Shown one piece after another: positions 10,840-19,668 of a DNA stretch of 64,000 bases (the stretch's first letter is position 1; each line of letters begins with the position of its first letter). The stretch spans positions 1 through 64,000 of the forward strand of contig NZ_NSCM01000016.1 of NCBI RefSeq assembly GCF_003287735.1, in the 5' to 3' direction. The DNA comes from Photorhabdus bodei. Its GTDB lineage: Bacteria > Pseudomonadota > Gammaproteobacteria > Enterobacterales > Enterobacteriaceae. The notes beneath the pieces are model-generated. The model searched no databases and had not been told where the DNA came from. It saw nothing but the letters and a program-made list of their open reading frames with translations. A program made the position numbers and the translations under genes.

Positions 10840-10881
10840 TGTCCCCCTATGTACGGATTGAAGTCCAACATTTGGGGGACA
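10840..10881. repeat. Imperfect inverted repeat (14-bp arms)
   Basis: TGTCCCCCTATGT-type arm at 10840-10853 and ACATTTGGGGGACA at 10868-10881 match at 12 of 14 positions around 14 bases. It sits 26 bases after the 109-aa gene and may be its terminator, though no U-run follows; it could also be a miniature element end. Confidence 0.45.
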
Positions 10882-10885
10882 GTTC

Positions 10886-11340
10886 ATGCTTGCACTCTCT
10901 CACGTTCCAAGCCTGAATACACATTTATCTGGCGTTGCTCCTAATGCTTCAGTCACCCTTCTACATGTAAATAGCTTTCCATAATACCGATACACCTATG
11001 CCTTTTGTTTTCTTTTTGAACAATATTGGTTCTGTAGCCTATCTCATTGATTCTACGGACCACTTGGATGAAAAGGCTGTATGTCTTGGTACACAAGGGC
11101 TGGTTGGAAGTGGAGCATAATTATGAAAACTTATTTACTCCATCACATCAAAGGTGTGTTACTGTTTATAGTTATAGAAAAATTCTTCTTCGTGATTTCA
11201 GTTACAAAAACCCCTTTGGAAAAAAATAATTCTGTTCATCTTCAATAAAGTACTGTTATTTTAGTATAGTTATATCTTCTTATAGAGCTCCTGTATTAAA
11301 TCATTACCTATTATTCAGTTGGAAATATAGAGGTGAAGGC
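10886..11340. other. Gap with two short protein-like frames, no clear gene
   Basis: Two small frames on the plus strand read as plausible protein scraps: 10886-10984 (32 codons) and 10998-11120 (40 codons, containing VAYLIDSTDHLDEKA). Neither has a convincing ribosome site and I recognise neither, so they are probably remnants of a lost gene. The remaining 220 bases up to the carotenoid oxygenase are AT-rich and should hold its promoter. Confidence 0.3.
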
Positions 11341-12774
11341 TTGAGCGATTTTGTATTCTCGAAAAACCATCTAAATCCCTTTCAATCCCAGTTAGAGGAA
11401 CTTGATTCAAAATTAGTTCCTATTGAAGGAGAGGTTCCTTCAAAGTTAAAAGGTACTTTCTTTAGAATTGGTCCCGGTCGCCTGCACAGGGGAGACGAAT
11501 ATTATAATCATCCATTTGATGGGGATGGGATGATATTTAAAGTAACGTTCAGTGATAATGGGGTATTCTATAGAAACAGACATGTGTTAACAAAGGAATA
11601 CTTAAGAGAAGAAGAAGCTCAAAGATTACTGTATCGCTCAGTTGGAACCGTCCCCAAAAAACTAAAACTCAGGATGAGATTTTTTATTATTAAAAATCCG
11701 GCAAATACAAATATTGTGTATCATTCTCATAAACTTCTGGCGTTGTGGGAAGGAGGGATGCCACATTTAATTAATCCGGTAACTCTTGAGACAATTTCAA
11801 AATATGATTTTTCTGGAAAGCTAAGAGCACGATTCTCTTTCCTCCCCAAACTTAACCTTCGTGAAGTACCATTTACAGCACATCCTAAAAAAATACCAGA
11901 TGATGATAATTTATATGGATTTGGTGTGACATATAGTATTGGATCTAAGTTGACGCTATACAAAATAGACAATACCGGTGACATGACTGTTATATGCAAC
12001 ATTCCGCTTAAGAAAAGGTACTTAATTCACGACTTCATAGTGACAAAAAATTACTTTTTATTTTTTTTAGGTGGGCCGCATATAAATCTTAAGTTGAGGA
12101 ACATAATTGGCAATGAAAGCATACTTGCATCTATGAATTCACGTGAAAATGAAGATGGCAGGGTTCTTTTAGTTTCAAGAGAATGCCATGATGCGAAATT
12201 CTATGATGCAGCTCCTGGATTTATTTTTCATTTCACAAATGGCTATGAAGATGCCGATGGGAATGTGATTTTTGATGCCTCATTTTGGCGATCATTCCCA
12301 GTATTTACACAGAATATATTTAAAAATAATAGTTCAGAACTTTGTCGTTTTACTTTATGCACTGCATCCGGGAATGTCGATAAAGAAATTTTATTCAGGG
12401 GGAATACTGATTTCCCAGCCATAAACCCTACAGTCTGTGGTAGAAAGCACAGATATGCCTGGTTCGTTTGCTGGGGGGATTCTGAAAGTGAAGAGAAATC
12501 AATAATTAAATTTGATTTTTTTGACAAGAGTGTAATAAGCCACAGTTTTGATAATGATTTGCCTGAAGAACCTGTTTTTGTAGCCAAAAAGGGTTCTGTT
12601 AAAGAAGATGATGGTTGGCTTATTTTTAAGGTTTATGTCGAAAAATTGCACTGTACAGATGTCGTGGTTTTAAATGCTGATGATCTCTCAATGGTGTGCA
12701 GATTGCGTTTGCCGCACCATATTCCAATGGGAATGCATCACTGCTGGATAAATGAAGTTATGCTGGAAGACTAA
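11341..12774 (+). CDS. Carotenoid cleavage oxygenase (RPE65/CCD family)
   Basis: A 477-aa non-haem iron dioxygenase of the carotenoid oxygenase family, which splits a polyene double bond of a carotenoid or apocarotenoid into two aldehydes. The four iron-binding His of the seven-bladed propeller are all visible: FTAHPK (His181), LIHDFI (His230), IFHFTNGYED (His297) and PMGMHHCW (His466). The N-terminal family signature GTFFRIGPGR lies at 38-47. The start is a TTG at 11341 preceded by GAGGTGAAGGC; no ATG fits. It stands 100 bases upstream of crtE in the same direction, so beta-carotene from that operon is the obvious substrate and retinal or another apocarotenal the likely product. Cleavage position is not predictable. 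The last motif usually reads GFHG; GMHH is unusual. Confidence 0.88.
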   Translation: MSDFVFSKNHLNPFQSQLEELDSKLVPIEGEVPSKLKGTFFRIGPGRLHRGDEYYNHPFDGDGMIFKVTFSDNGVFYRNRHVLTKEYLREEEAQRLLYRSVGTVPKKLKLRMRFFIIKNPANTNIVYHSHKLLALWEGGMPHLINPVTLETISKYDFSGKLRARFSFLPKLNLREVPFTAHPKKIPDDDNLYGFGVTYSIGSKLTLYKIDNTGDMTVICNIPLKKRYLIHDFIVTKNYFLFFLGGPHINLKLRNIIGNESILASMNSRENEDGRVLLVSRECHDAKFYDAAPGFIFHFTNGYEDADGNVIFDASFWRSFPVFTQNIFKNNSSELCRFTLCTASGNVDKEILFRGNTDFPAINPTVCGRKHRYAWFVCWGDSESEEKSIIKFDFFDKSVISHSFDNDLPEEPVFVAKKGSVKEDDGWLIFKVYVEKLHCTDVVVLNADDLSMVCRLRLPHHIPMGMHHCWINEVMLED

Positions 12775-12799
12775 AGCCTAAAGCCTAAAGCCTAAAGCC
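12772..12799 (+). repeat. Tandem heptamer repeat, four copies of TAAAGCC
   Basis: Four perfect copies of a 7-base unit begin at the stop codon of the carotenoid oxygenase gene. Because 7 is not a multiple of 3, the unit places a TAA in each frame in turn. It may simply be slippage; copy number could vary between strains. Confidence 0.9.
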
Positions 12800-12874
12800 T
12801 GTAGTAGTAATATAAACTTATCATTGTTTTTCAAATAGCTTAGTGAAATTATTTACGTGATTCGGGAAATATTT

Positions 12875-13777
12875 ATGAACGTTAGTACTGCACGAGTTAT
12901 GAATTACGAAGAGACATTACTGGAGTTACAGAGTGCACTACAACAGCACCTAGAACTGGTACTTCCTTCAGGAGCCCCGGATGACAAAGTCTGCGCAGCC
13001 ATGCGAGAAAGTACACTAGTGTCTGGAAAACGTATCCGCCCCCTCTTATTGTTGCTCATAGTCCTGGATCTTGGAGAAAACCCCTGGAAGACCGACTTTC
13101 TACAGCTGGCATCTGCAATTGAAATAGTACATGCAGCCTCATTAATTTTAGACGATCTTCCCTGTATGGATAATGCGGAGTATCGGCGCGGACGCCCGGC
13201 TATTCATCGGCAGTATGGTGAAAGTGTAGCGATCCTAGCGGCTGTAGCCTTGCTGAGCCGGGCTTTTGGCCTCATTGTAGAAACAAATCTTTCTGAATAC
13301 GATAAATCTGCTGCTGTCGCCATACTTTCTCATGCAGTTGGTTTAAACGGTCTTGTCCAGGGGCAGTTTCGCGATCTGAACAATACATTATGTACTGGTA
13401 ATTATCACACCATTGCGGCCACCAACGATTTAAAAACCGGTTTGCTTTTCGACGCAACATTTCAGTTAGCGGCAATTGCTGTGAATGCACCTGATATAAC
13501 TCGTCAGGCATTACGTCATGTATCACAACATTTGGGGCAGGCATTTCAATTACTGGATGACTTGAGCGATGATCTAAATAATACAGGGAAAGATATGTCT
13601 CAGGATAAGGGAAAGTTAACAATGGTTACACTGCTCGGAAAATCTAAAGTGCATGAGCATTTACGCAGGCACATCAGATACATTGATAAATATTTGGCGG
13701 TAGCGTGTCGCAGAAATTTAGCCTCACGATATTTTATACGATATTGGTTTGATAAAAATATTGCGATGTTTAATTAA
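12875..13777 (+). CDS. crtE: Geranylgeranyl diphosphate synthase
   Basis: A 300-aa trans-prenyltransferase that condenses IPP with allylic diphosphates to C20 GGPP, the first committed step to carotenoids. The first Asp-rich motif DDLPCMDN (about residues 93-100) with the two-residue insertion of bacterial CrtE, the adjacent RRGRPAIHRQYG, and the second motif QLLDDLSDDLNNTGKD (about 223-238) are intact. ATG at 12875 is preferred over an in-frame GTG at 12857, although the ribosome site (CGGGA) is weak. It is the first crt gene after the cleavage oxygenase, and idi follows 20 bases after the stop. The C-terminus is slightly irregular but the length is normal. Confidence 0.93.
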   Translation: MNVSTARVMNYEETLLELQSALQQHLELVLPSGAPDDKVCAAMRESTLVSGKRIRPLLLLLIVLDLGENPWKTDFLQLASAIEIVHAASLILDDLPCMDNAEYRRGRPAIHRQYGESVAILAAVALLSRAFGLIVETNLSEYDKSAAVAILSHAVGLNGLVQGQFRDLNNTLCTGNYHTIAATNDLKTGLLFDATFQLAAIAVNAPDITRQALRHVSQHLGQAFQLLDDLSDDLNNTGKDMSQDKGKLTMVTLLGKSKVHEHLRRHIRYIDKYLAVACRRNLASRYFIRYWFDKNIAMFN

Positions 13778-13797
13778 TTTCAACCTTGGCCAAAAAA

Positions 13798-14829
13798 ATG
13801 AAAAAGATCGATCACACTCAACGTAAAAATGAGCATCTGGATATTATATTCCATTCTCCTCAAACTGAGACCCAGGTAAAAACAGGGTTTGCTGAGTGGC
13901 GATTTCAGCATTGTGCTCTGCCAGAATTGGATCTGGACAGAATAGATCTTAAGTGTTCCCTCTTTGGAAAAATTTTGCAGGCACCATTGCTCATAAGCTC
14001 AATGACTGGAGGGGTTCATCGTGCTCATGCGATTAATCACCATCTTGCAGAGGCAGCTCAAATATTAGGAATTGCAATGGGGGTCGGGTCGCAACGTGTT
14101 GCTCTTGAAAATGAAGCAAACGATGGGCTTAGCCGCTCACTACGTCAGATAGCTCCTGATATTCTCCTTTTCGCTAATTTAGGGGCAGCCCAAATTCGTG
14201 GCGAACACGGGTTTAATTATGCTCTGCGAGCAGTACAGATGATTGAAGCCGATGCTCTAATTATCCATCTGAATCCGCTACAGGAGGCGCTGCAACAGGG
14301 GGGAGATCGTAACTGGTGCCATATTCTATATGCTATTGAACAACTCGTAACAAAACTTGGGGTTCCCATAATTGTTAAAGAAGTAGGTTCAGGTTTATCG
14401 CTGCCTGTCGCACACCAATTGGCAGAAGCTGGAGTCAGTATGCTGGATATAGCCGGAGCTGGAGGAACCAGTTGGGCAGCGATTGAAGCAGAACGAGCAT
14501 CCACACCGTATCACCGCGCATTGGCTATGGCATTTGCTGACTGGGGGACCCCAACCACGACGGCACTGCGTGAAATACGCGAGGCACTTCCAAATATGCC
14601 ATTGATCGCCTCTGGTGGTATCAGAAATGGTGTTGATGCTGCCAAAGCTTATTGCATGGGGGCACAATTGGTCGGCCAAGCCGCTGCCGTCATACATAGT
14701 GCAGCCCTCTCCACAGATGCAGTTATAGAACATTTCCAATTAATTATTGAGCAGATAAAAGTCGCCTGCTTTTGCACAGGAAGCACTGATATTGCTGCTC
14801 TGCGTACAGCTGTTCTGCTACCAACATGA
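13798..14829 (+). CDS. idi2: Type 2 isopentenyl-diphosphate delta-isomerase
   Basis: A 343-aa FMN- and NADPH-dependent IPP isomerase (Fni/IDI-2) that interconverts IPP and DMAPP to feed CrtE. N-terminal RKNEHLDI and SSMTGG (FMN phosphate region), the RGEHGFNYALRAVQ segment, HLNPLQE, KEVGSG, and ASGGIRNGVDAAKAYCMGAQLVG mark the family's TIM barrel. The start is uncertain: ATG at 13798 or TTG at 13786, neither with a strong ribosome site, so coupling to crtE is likely. The position in the crt operon between crtE and crtY resembles Pantoea-type clusters. There crtX usually follows; here it is absent. Confidence 0.92.
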   Translation: MKKIDHTQRKNEHLDIIFHSPQTETQVKTGFAEWRFQHCALPELDLDRIDLKCSLFGKILQAPLLISSMTGGVHRAHAINHHLAEAAQILGIAMGVGSQRVALENEANDGLSRSLRQIAPDILLFANLGAAQIRGEHGFNYALRAVQMIEADALIIHLNPLQEALQQGGDRNWCHILYAIEQLVTKLGVPIIVKEVGSGLSLPVAHQLAEAGVSMLDIAGAGGTSWAAIEAERASTPYHRALAMAFADWGTPTTTALREIREALPNMPLIASGGIRNGVDAAKAYCMGAQLVGQAAAVIHSAALSTDAVIEHFQLIIEQIKVACFCTGSTDIAALRTAVLLPT

Positions 14830-14942
14830 GCTTTTCCGCTATGATTGCATATCTTTAATCTCTTTCAACAAACACGAATTTCCGTGATGTATATGACTCT
14901 TGATGAGGTTAGTAACTTTGTGATTGCCGGAGGATCAACAAA

Positions 14943-16118
14943 ATGATGTACGACTGGGATCTGATTTTGGTGGGGGGAGGATTGGCTAACGGACTGATCG
15001 CGATGCGTCTCCAGCAGTGTAAACCACATCTCCGAGTGTTGATGATTGAAAACACAGAAACAATAGGAGGCAATCACACGTGGTCATTTCATCAACATGA
15101 TCTTACTGAGGCGGAACATGGGTGGATAGCACCGCTGATCACCTATCGCTGGTCAGGTTACGACGTAATTTTTCCAGCATTTCAGCGCACATTGCCACAT
15201 TCATATTTCAGTGTCACGTCCCAACACTTTGCAAACATACTCCAAGCATATTTGGGCGAGCGTATACAGACTCGTTTATTAGTAAAGGAGCTAACTCCAC
15301 AGAAGGTTTACTTACAGGACGGTTCGGCTCTAAGTGCAGGCGCAGTCATTGATGGGAGAGGCTGGCGACCAGGACCATTTCTGGGGAGTGGTACCCAGGC
15401 ATTTTTTGGTCAGGAATGGGAACTGGAAGAATCGCACTCTTTAACCCGCCCGATTTTAATGGATACCAGTGTGGGACAGAATACAGGTTATCGATTTATC
15501 TATGTCCTACCGTTTTCCTCAACTCGTCTGCTGATAGAGGATACTCATTACGTTGATCGGGGACTACCGGATAAGACCTTGTCACAGGCAACTATCGCAG
15601 AATACGCGAAGAGGCATGGTTGGAAACTGGGTAAACTAGTTCGAGAAGAGAGCAGTTGTCTCCCGATTACACTTACGGGGGATTTTACCTCTTTCTGGGC
15701 ACAACTAGCAGGCCAGCCCACCAGTGGGTTACGTGCAGCTTTATTTCACCCCACAACAGGCTACTCTCTGCCACACGCTGTTCGGTTGGCAGATCGTATT
15801 GTTGCTCTGCCAGAGCTTACCGATACCTCCTTATTCATTACCCTCAGGGATTACGCACGGCAGCAGTGGCAACACCAGCGCTTTTTCCGTCTTCTAAATC
15901 GCATGCTCTTCCTCGCTGGGGATCCACAACAACGTTGGAAAGTGATGCAACGTTTTTATCAACTTTCCCCAGATCTGATTGCACGTTTTTATGCAGAGCG
16001 ACTTAATTTCGTCGATAAGGCCCGGATTCTCATAGGTAAACCGCCGGTGCCGATAAAGGGTGCCCTAAAGGCAATGTTTAAACAACACAAGAAGCTTCAG
16101 GGTTTTTATCATGATTAA
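14943..16118 (+). CDS. crtY: Lycopene beta-cyclase
   Basis: A 391-aa flavoprotein of the CrtY family that cyclises both ends of lycopene to give beta-carotene, using reduced FAD without net redox change. The dinucleotide fold DLILVGGGLANGLIAMRLQQ (residues 6-25) and GGNHTWSFHQHD (about 42-53) are typical; HPTTGYSLPHAVRLAD (about 265-280) is the conserved C-terminal FAD segment. GGAGGATCAACAAA precedes ATGATG at 14943; either ATG could be used. The 113 bases before it, after idi, contain no gene. It overlaps crtI by 8 bases. Its presence without crtZ means the pathway in this window stops at beta-carotene. Confidence 0.93.
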   Translation: MMYDWDLILVGGGLANGLIAMRLQQCKPHLRVLMIENTETIGGNHTWSFHQHDLTEAEHGWIAPLITYRWSGYDVIFPAFQRTLPHSYFSVTSQHFANILQAYLGERIQTRLLVKELTPQKVYLQDGSALSAGAVIDGRGWRPGPFLGSGTQAFFGQEWELEESHSLTRPILMDTSVGQNTGYRFIYVLPFSSTRLLIEDTHYVDRGLPDKTLSQATIAEYAKRHGWKLGKLVREESSCLPITLTGDFTSFWAQLAGQPTSGLRAALFHPTTGYSLPHAVRLADRIVALPELTDTSLFITLRDYARQQWQHQRFFRLLNRMLFLAGDPQQRWKVMQRFYQLSPDLIARFYAERLNFVDKARILIGKPPVPIKGALKAMFKQHKKLQGFYHD

Positions 16119-17592
16119 AGCGCTGGTAATTGGTGCTGGTTTTGGTGGGCTGGCGCTGGCAATAAGGCTCCAGTCCGCGGGAATTCCGACATGTATTTTG
16201 GAACAACGGGATAAACCAGGTGGGCGCGCTTATGTTTATAAGGAACAGGGGTTCACCTTTGATGCTGGCCCCACCGTAATCACCGCTCCCAATGTCATTG
16301 AAGAATTGTTCACACAGGCTGGTAAACGTATGGCTGATTACGTCGATTTACTTCCCGTACGCCCTTTTTATCGGCTCTGTTGGGAATCAGGCAAGATATT
16401 TGATTACGACAATGATCAGCAACATCTGGAAAAACAAATCCATACGTTCAATCCAGGTGATGTTAACGGGTATCGACACTTTCTGGACTACTCTCGGAAG
16501 GCCTTTGATGAAGGCTACCTGAAACTTGGAACAGTGCCCTTCCTCTCTTTTCGCGACATGCTGAGTGCGGCTCCACAGTTGGTACGTCTACACGCATGGC
16601 GTAGTGTTTATCGCCAGGTGGCACACTATATCAAGGATGAGAGTCTGCGCCAGGCATTTTCATTTCACTCGCTACTGATAGGAGGTAACCCTTTTGCTGT
16701 ATCTTCTATCTATACTTTGATCCACGCACTGGAACGAGAATGGGGAGTCTGGTTTCCGCGTGGAGGAACCAGCGCCTTGGTCGAAGCAATGGTGAAATTG
16801 TTTACTGATATTGGTGGAAAAATTGAGCTTAATGCAAAAGTAAAACGCCTCACCACTCATGGTAATCGGGTCACAGGCGTACAATTGACGGATGGACGAA
16901 ATATGACATGTGACGTTGTGGCCTCAAATGCCGATGTTATTCATACCTATAAACATCTGTTGGGTGAGCATCCGGTCGGAATGGCCCGCGCCCGAACACT
17001 GGTGCGTAAACGAATGAGCAACTCACTGTTCGTGCTTTATTTCGGTCTGAACCACCACCATGCCCAATTAGCCCATCATACCGTTTGCTTTGGTCCACGC
17101 TATAAGGAACTCATCGAAGATATTTTTTATCATGACCGACTGGCGGAGGATTTTTCGCTCTATCTCCATGCCCCCTGTGTTACTGACCCATCCCTTGCGC
17201 CCCCGGGGTGCGCAAGTTACTACGTTCTGGCCCCTGTACCACATCTGGGGACAGCTAATCTCAACTGGGATATAGAGGGGCCACGCTTACGCGACCGTAT
17301 TTTCGCGTATCTGGAAAAGTACTATATGCCCGGTCTGCTCAAGCAGTTAGTCGTTCATCGTATTTTTACCCCATTTGATTTTCGTGACCAGCTAAATGCC
17401 CATCTAGGTTCGGCCTTCTCCTTTGAACCGTTGCTGACACAAAGCGCCTGGTTCCGACCACACAATCGGGACAGCCGTATTGATAATCTGTACCTTGTCG
17501 GCGCAGGAACGCATCCTGGAGCGGGTATTCCCGGCGTAATTGGATCAGCAAAAACCACAGCCACATTGATGTTAGAGGATATAGCCAGATGA
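16111..17592 (+). CDS. crtI: Phytoene desaturase
   Basis: A 493-aa bacterial-type phytoene desaturase that carries out four desaturations of phytoene to lycopene using FAD. VIGAGFGGLALAIRLQSAGI (residues 6-25) is the FAD fold, followed by EQRDKPGGRAYVYKEQGFTF and DAGPTVI (about 50-56). The C-terminal bacterial desaturase signature is the segment NLYLVGAGTHPGAGIPGVIG near residues 458-477. The start overlaps the crtY stop by 8 bases, and its own stop overlaps crtB by 4 (ATGA), so crtY-crtI-crtB are translationally coupled. Membrane-associated in the family. Confidence 0.95.
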   Translation: MIKALVIGAGFGGLALAIRLQSAGIPTCILEQRDKPGGRAYVYKEQGFTFDAGPTVITAPNVIEELFTQAGKRMADYVDLLPVRPFYRLCWESGKIFDYDNDQQHLEKQIHTFNPGDVNGYRHFLDYSRKAFDEGYLKLGTVPFLSFRDMLSAAPQLVRLHAWRSVYRQVAHYIKDESLRQAFSFHSLLIGGNPFAVSSIYTLIHALEREWGVWFPRGGTSALVEAMVKLFTDIGGKIELNAKVKRLTTHGNRVTGVQLTDGRNMTCDVVASNADVIHTYKHLLGEHPVGMARARTLVRKRMSNSLFVLYFGLNHHHAQLAHHTVCFGPRYKELIEDIFYHDRLAEDFSLYLHAPCVTDPSLAPPGCASYYVLAPVPHLGTANLNWDIEGPRLRDRIFAYLEKYYMPGLLKQLVVHRIFTPFDFRDQLNAHLGSAFSFEPLLTQSAWFRPHNRDSRIDNLYLVGAGTHPGAGIPGVIGSAKTTATLMLEDIAR

Positions 17593-18515
17593 ATCCCGCG
17601 CTACTTAAACACGTTACTCAGATAATGGAGCAAGGCTCAAAAAGTTTTGCCAGTGTCACCCGACTTTTCGATACGGCAACACAGCACAACACAATGATGC
17701 TGTACGCCTGGTGCCGTTATTGTGATGATATAATAGACGGGCAAGAGCTGGGGAGACAAATAAGCAATGTTGATAAGTATGACGCCCACGAGAAACTTCA
17801 AATGCTGCAATACTTGACGAGGCAGGCTTATGACGGCTTGCCGATGACCGAACCTGCTTTTGCAGCCTTTCAGATAGTTGCTCTGAGTAATGAAATCCCT
17901 CAGCAACAGGCCTTCGAACATCTGGAGGGATTCGCGATGGATGTACGCGGTGACCCTTGCAGAACGTTAGATGATACTCTGAGATATTGTTACCATGTCG
18001 CGGGAGTGGTTGGGCTGATGATGGCAAAAGTGATGGGTGTTCGCGAGGCGAGTGTGCTGGATCGGGCCTGCGATCTAGGAATTGCTTTTCAGTTAACTAA
18101 CATTGCTCGGGATATTATTGAGGACGCGAAGACCGGGCGTTGCTACCTTCCGCTAGAATGGCTTTACCAAGAAGGGCTAATGCCGGACACACTTATTTAT
18201 ACCGAAAACCATCCTGCGCTAGCTCGGGTGGCATCCCGATTGATTGTGGAAGCGGAGTCTTATTATACCTCTGCTCTGACAGGTCTTGTTGGTTTACCTT
18301 TGCGTTCAGCCTGGGTCATCGCTTCTGCTCATGGTATCTATCGTGAAATCGGCATTAAAGTGCAACAAGCAGGAGTACGGGCCTGGGAATGCAGACAAAG
18401 AACTAATCGAGGAGAGAAGGTTACCTTATTAATGGCCGGCGCAATGAAGGCGCTTATATCTCGGGTGGCGATAACAACGCCTCGCGATCCCAAATTGTGG
18501 CAGCGACCTCATTAA
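17589..18515 (+). CDS. crtB: Phytoene synthase
   Basis: A 308-aa squalene/phytoene synthase that joins two GGPP head to head into 15-cis-phytoene. The substrate-binding Asp motifs are YCDDIIDG (about residues 44-51) and NIARDIIEDAKTGRCYLP (about 174-191), and the YCYHVAGVVGLMM segment lies near 131-143. The start lies inside the crtI stop (ATGA). It is the last crt gene; no crtZ, crtX or regulator follows before ssb, which faces the other way. No clear terminator is seen after it. Confidence 0.95.
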   Translation: MNPALLKHVTQIMEQGSKSFASVTRLFDTATQHNTMMLYAWCRYCDDIIDGQELGRQISNVDKYDAHEKLQMLQYLTRQAYDGLPMTEPAFAAFQIVALSNEIPQQQAFEHLEGFAMDVRGDPCRTLDDTLRYCYHVAGVVGLMMAKVMGVREASVLDRACDLGIAFQLTNIARDIIEDAKTGRCYLPLEWLYQEGLMPDTLIYTENHPALARVASRLIVEAESYYTSALTGLVGLPLRSAWVIASAHGIYREIGIKVQQAGVRAWECRQRTNRGEKVTLLMAGAMKALISRVAITTPRDPKLWQRPH

Positions 18516-18900
18516 AAATTAACTCCACTTTGTGGTGTAGCACCCTGCATTTCGTCACCTAAACAGAGATGTTAACTATGAATGTCAATAATGGGTTAAA
18601 AATGGGCCTTCCACATTTTGAATGTAAGTGTCCAGCAAGCAACCGTCTCCCATGTCTGAACTCTTGTCGATAGCGTAGACGTCAACCTGTTGCAGAAGGA
18701 AAAACAAGAGTGGCTGGCGCAAAGTAGGTTATTTCCCCGCAACCAGCCTTTTCCTGACATGCTGCACTCCCCTTCCTCTTTCAAGGTTCAAACCCATTAC
18801 TGGATAAGGATAAGTCAGGCTTGCAATAGGCACTCCAACAGCCTATGATTAACTCAATAAATTAATTAACCACTTGATTTACAAAGCAAAAACGGCGAAC
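18516..18900. other. Gap between crtB and ssb
   Basis: About 385 bases without a gene. It holds the second copy of the ~48-bp repeat (18711-18757) and otherwise degenerate sequence. A 62-codon minus-strand frame at 18596-18784 overlaps the repeat and is probably not coding. No strong terminator was recognised for either flanking gene. Confidence 0.5.
18711..18757 (+). repeat. Copy 2 of the ~48-bp direct repeat
   Basis: Begins TGGCTGGCGCAAAG and ends CTTTTCCTGA, matching 7230-7277 in the same orientation. It marks the right border of the frmAB-carotenoid block. Confidence 0.6.
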
Positions 18901-19434
18901 CTAGAACGGAATATCATCATCAAAATCCATTGGTGGCTCATTGCTTTGTGGAGCAGAGGATTGAGCAGGACGCGAAGGAGCGCCGCCGCCGCTGAACTGC
19001 TGAGATTGTTGCTGTGGTTGTGGCTGCTGTGGCTGTCCCCAACCGCTGCCTTGTGGTTGGCTATCCTGGAAACTACCACCACCAGCACGACTTCCCAACA
19101 TCTGCATGGTACCGCCCATGTTTACCACCACCTCCGTGGTGTAACGCTCCTGACCGTTCTGATCCTGCCATTTGCGGGTTTGCAGAGAACCTTCAATATA
19201 AACCTGTGAACCTTTACGCAGGTATTCACCCGCGACTTCCGCCAGTTTGCCAAATAAAACAACCCGGTGCCATTCAGTCTTCTCTTTCATCTCGCCGGTC
19301 TGTTTATCTCGCCAGCTTTCAGAAGTCGCCAGAGTAATGTTAGTCACTGCACCGCCGTTTGGCATATAGCGGACTTCCGGGTCTTGCCCCAGGTTACCGA
19401 TTAAAATAACTTTGTTTATGCCTCTGCTGGCCAT
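18901..19434 (-). CDS. ssb: Single-stranded DNA-binding protein
   Basis: A 177-aa SSB, close to E. coli SSB in length. The N-terminal OB fold ([18 protein letters not shown], then [19 protein letters not shown]) binds ssDNA as a tetramer. A Gln/Pro/Gly-rich linker (about 115-160) leads to the acidic protein-docking tip MDFDDDIPF. It is transcribed away from uvrA with a shared intergenic region carrying an SOS box, the classical enterobacterial arrangement. Confidence 0.97.
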   Translation of the reverse strand: MASRGINKVILIGNLGQDPEVRYMPNGGAVTNITLATSESWRDKQTGEMKEKTEWHRVVLFGKLAEVAGEYLRKGSQVYIEGSLQTRKWQDQNGQERYTTEVVVNMGGTMQMLGSRAGGGSFQDSQPQGSGWGQPQQPQPQQQSQQFSGGGAPSRPAQSSAPQSNEPPMDFDDDIPF

Positions 19435-19586
19435 TGGGAATACTCCTGATGAAATGAATTTCTACAATTATTAAGCAACACAGTTTAACATGCGACGCTA
19501 AAAATGAAACGCAACCGCTTTAAAGCAGACTTTGCGAAGCTCACCGTAATTTAATTCCGTACTTATTACATTATTTCACTTAAATA

Positions 19587-19602
19587 CTGTATATCTAATC
19601 AG
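19587..19602. promoter_or_regulatory. LexA box between ssb and uvrA
   Basis: CTGTATATCTAATCAG matches the consensus CTGT-N8-ACAG at all but one of the eight conserved bases, and resembles the imperfect box at the same place in E. coli. It should repress uvrA and one ssb promoter until DNA damage. Confidence 0.8.
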
Positions 19603-19668
19603 TCAACTCTGTGTAATAATAACTCACTTATTTAATTATGCACGTATGAATAATCCGGGAAATGATTC

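Noticed and set aside
10886..11120. Two small frames as genuine peptides
   Set aside because: No ribosome sites; kept only as possible remnants in the gap description.
14395..14739. 114-codon minus-strand frame inside the IDI-2 gene, and similar frames on the opposite strand of crtI, uvrA, pgi, lysC and lexA
   Set aside because: No ribosome sites or motifs, and the other strand is an obvious conserved enzyme; shadow frames.
14830..14942. Possible crtX remnant between idi and crtY
   Set aside because: Only 113 bases, with a short frame before the crtY ribosome site; I could not match it to a glucosyltransferase tail.
18596..18784. 62-codon minus-strand frame upstream of ssb
   Set aside because: It overlaps the ~48-bp repeat, starts with weak context and has no homology I recognise; treated as repeat sequence.
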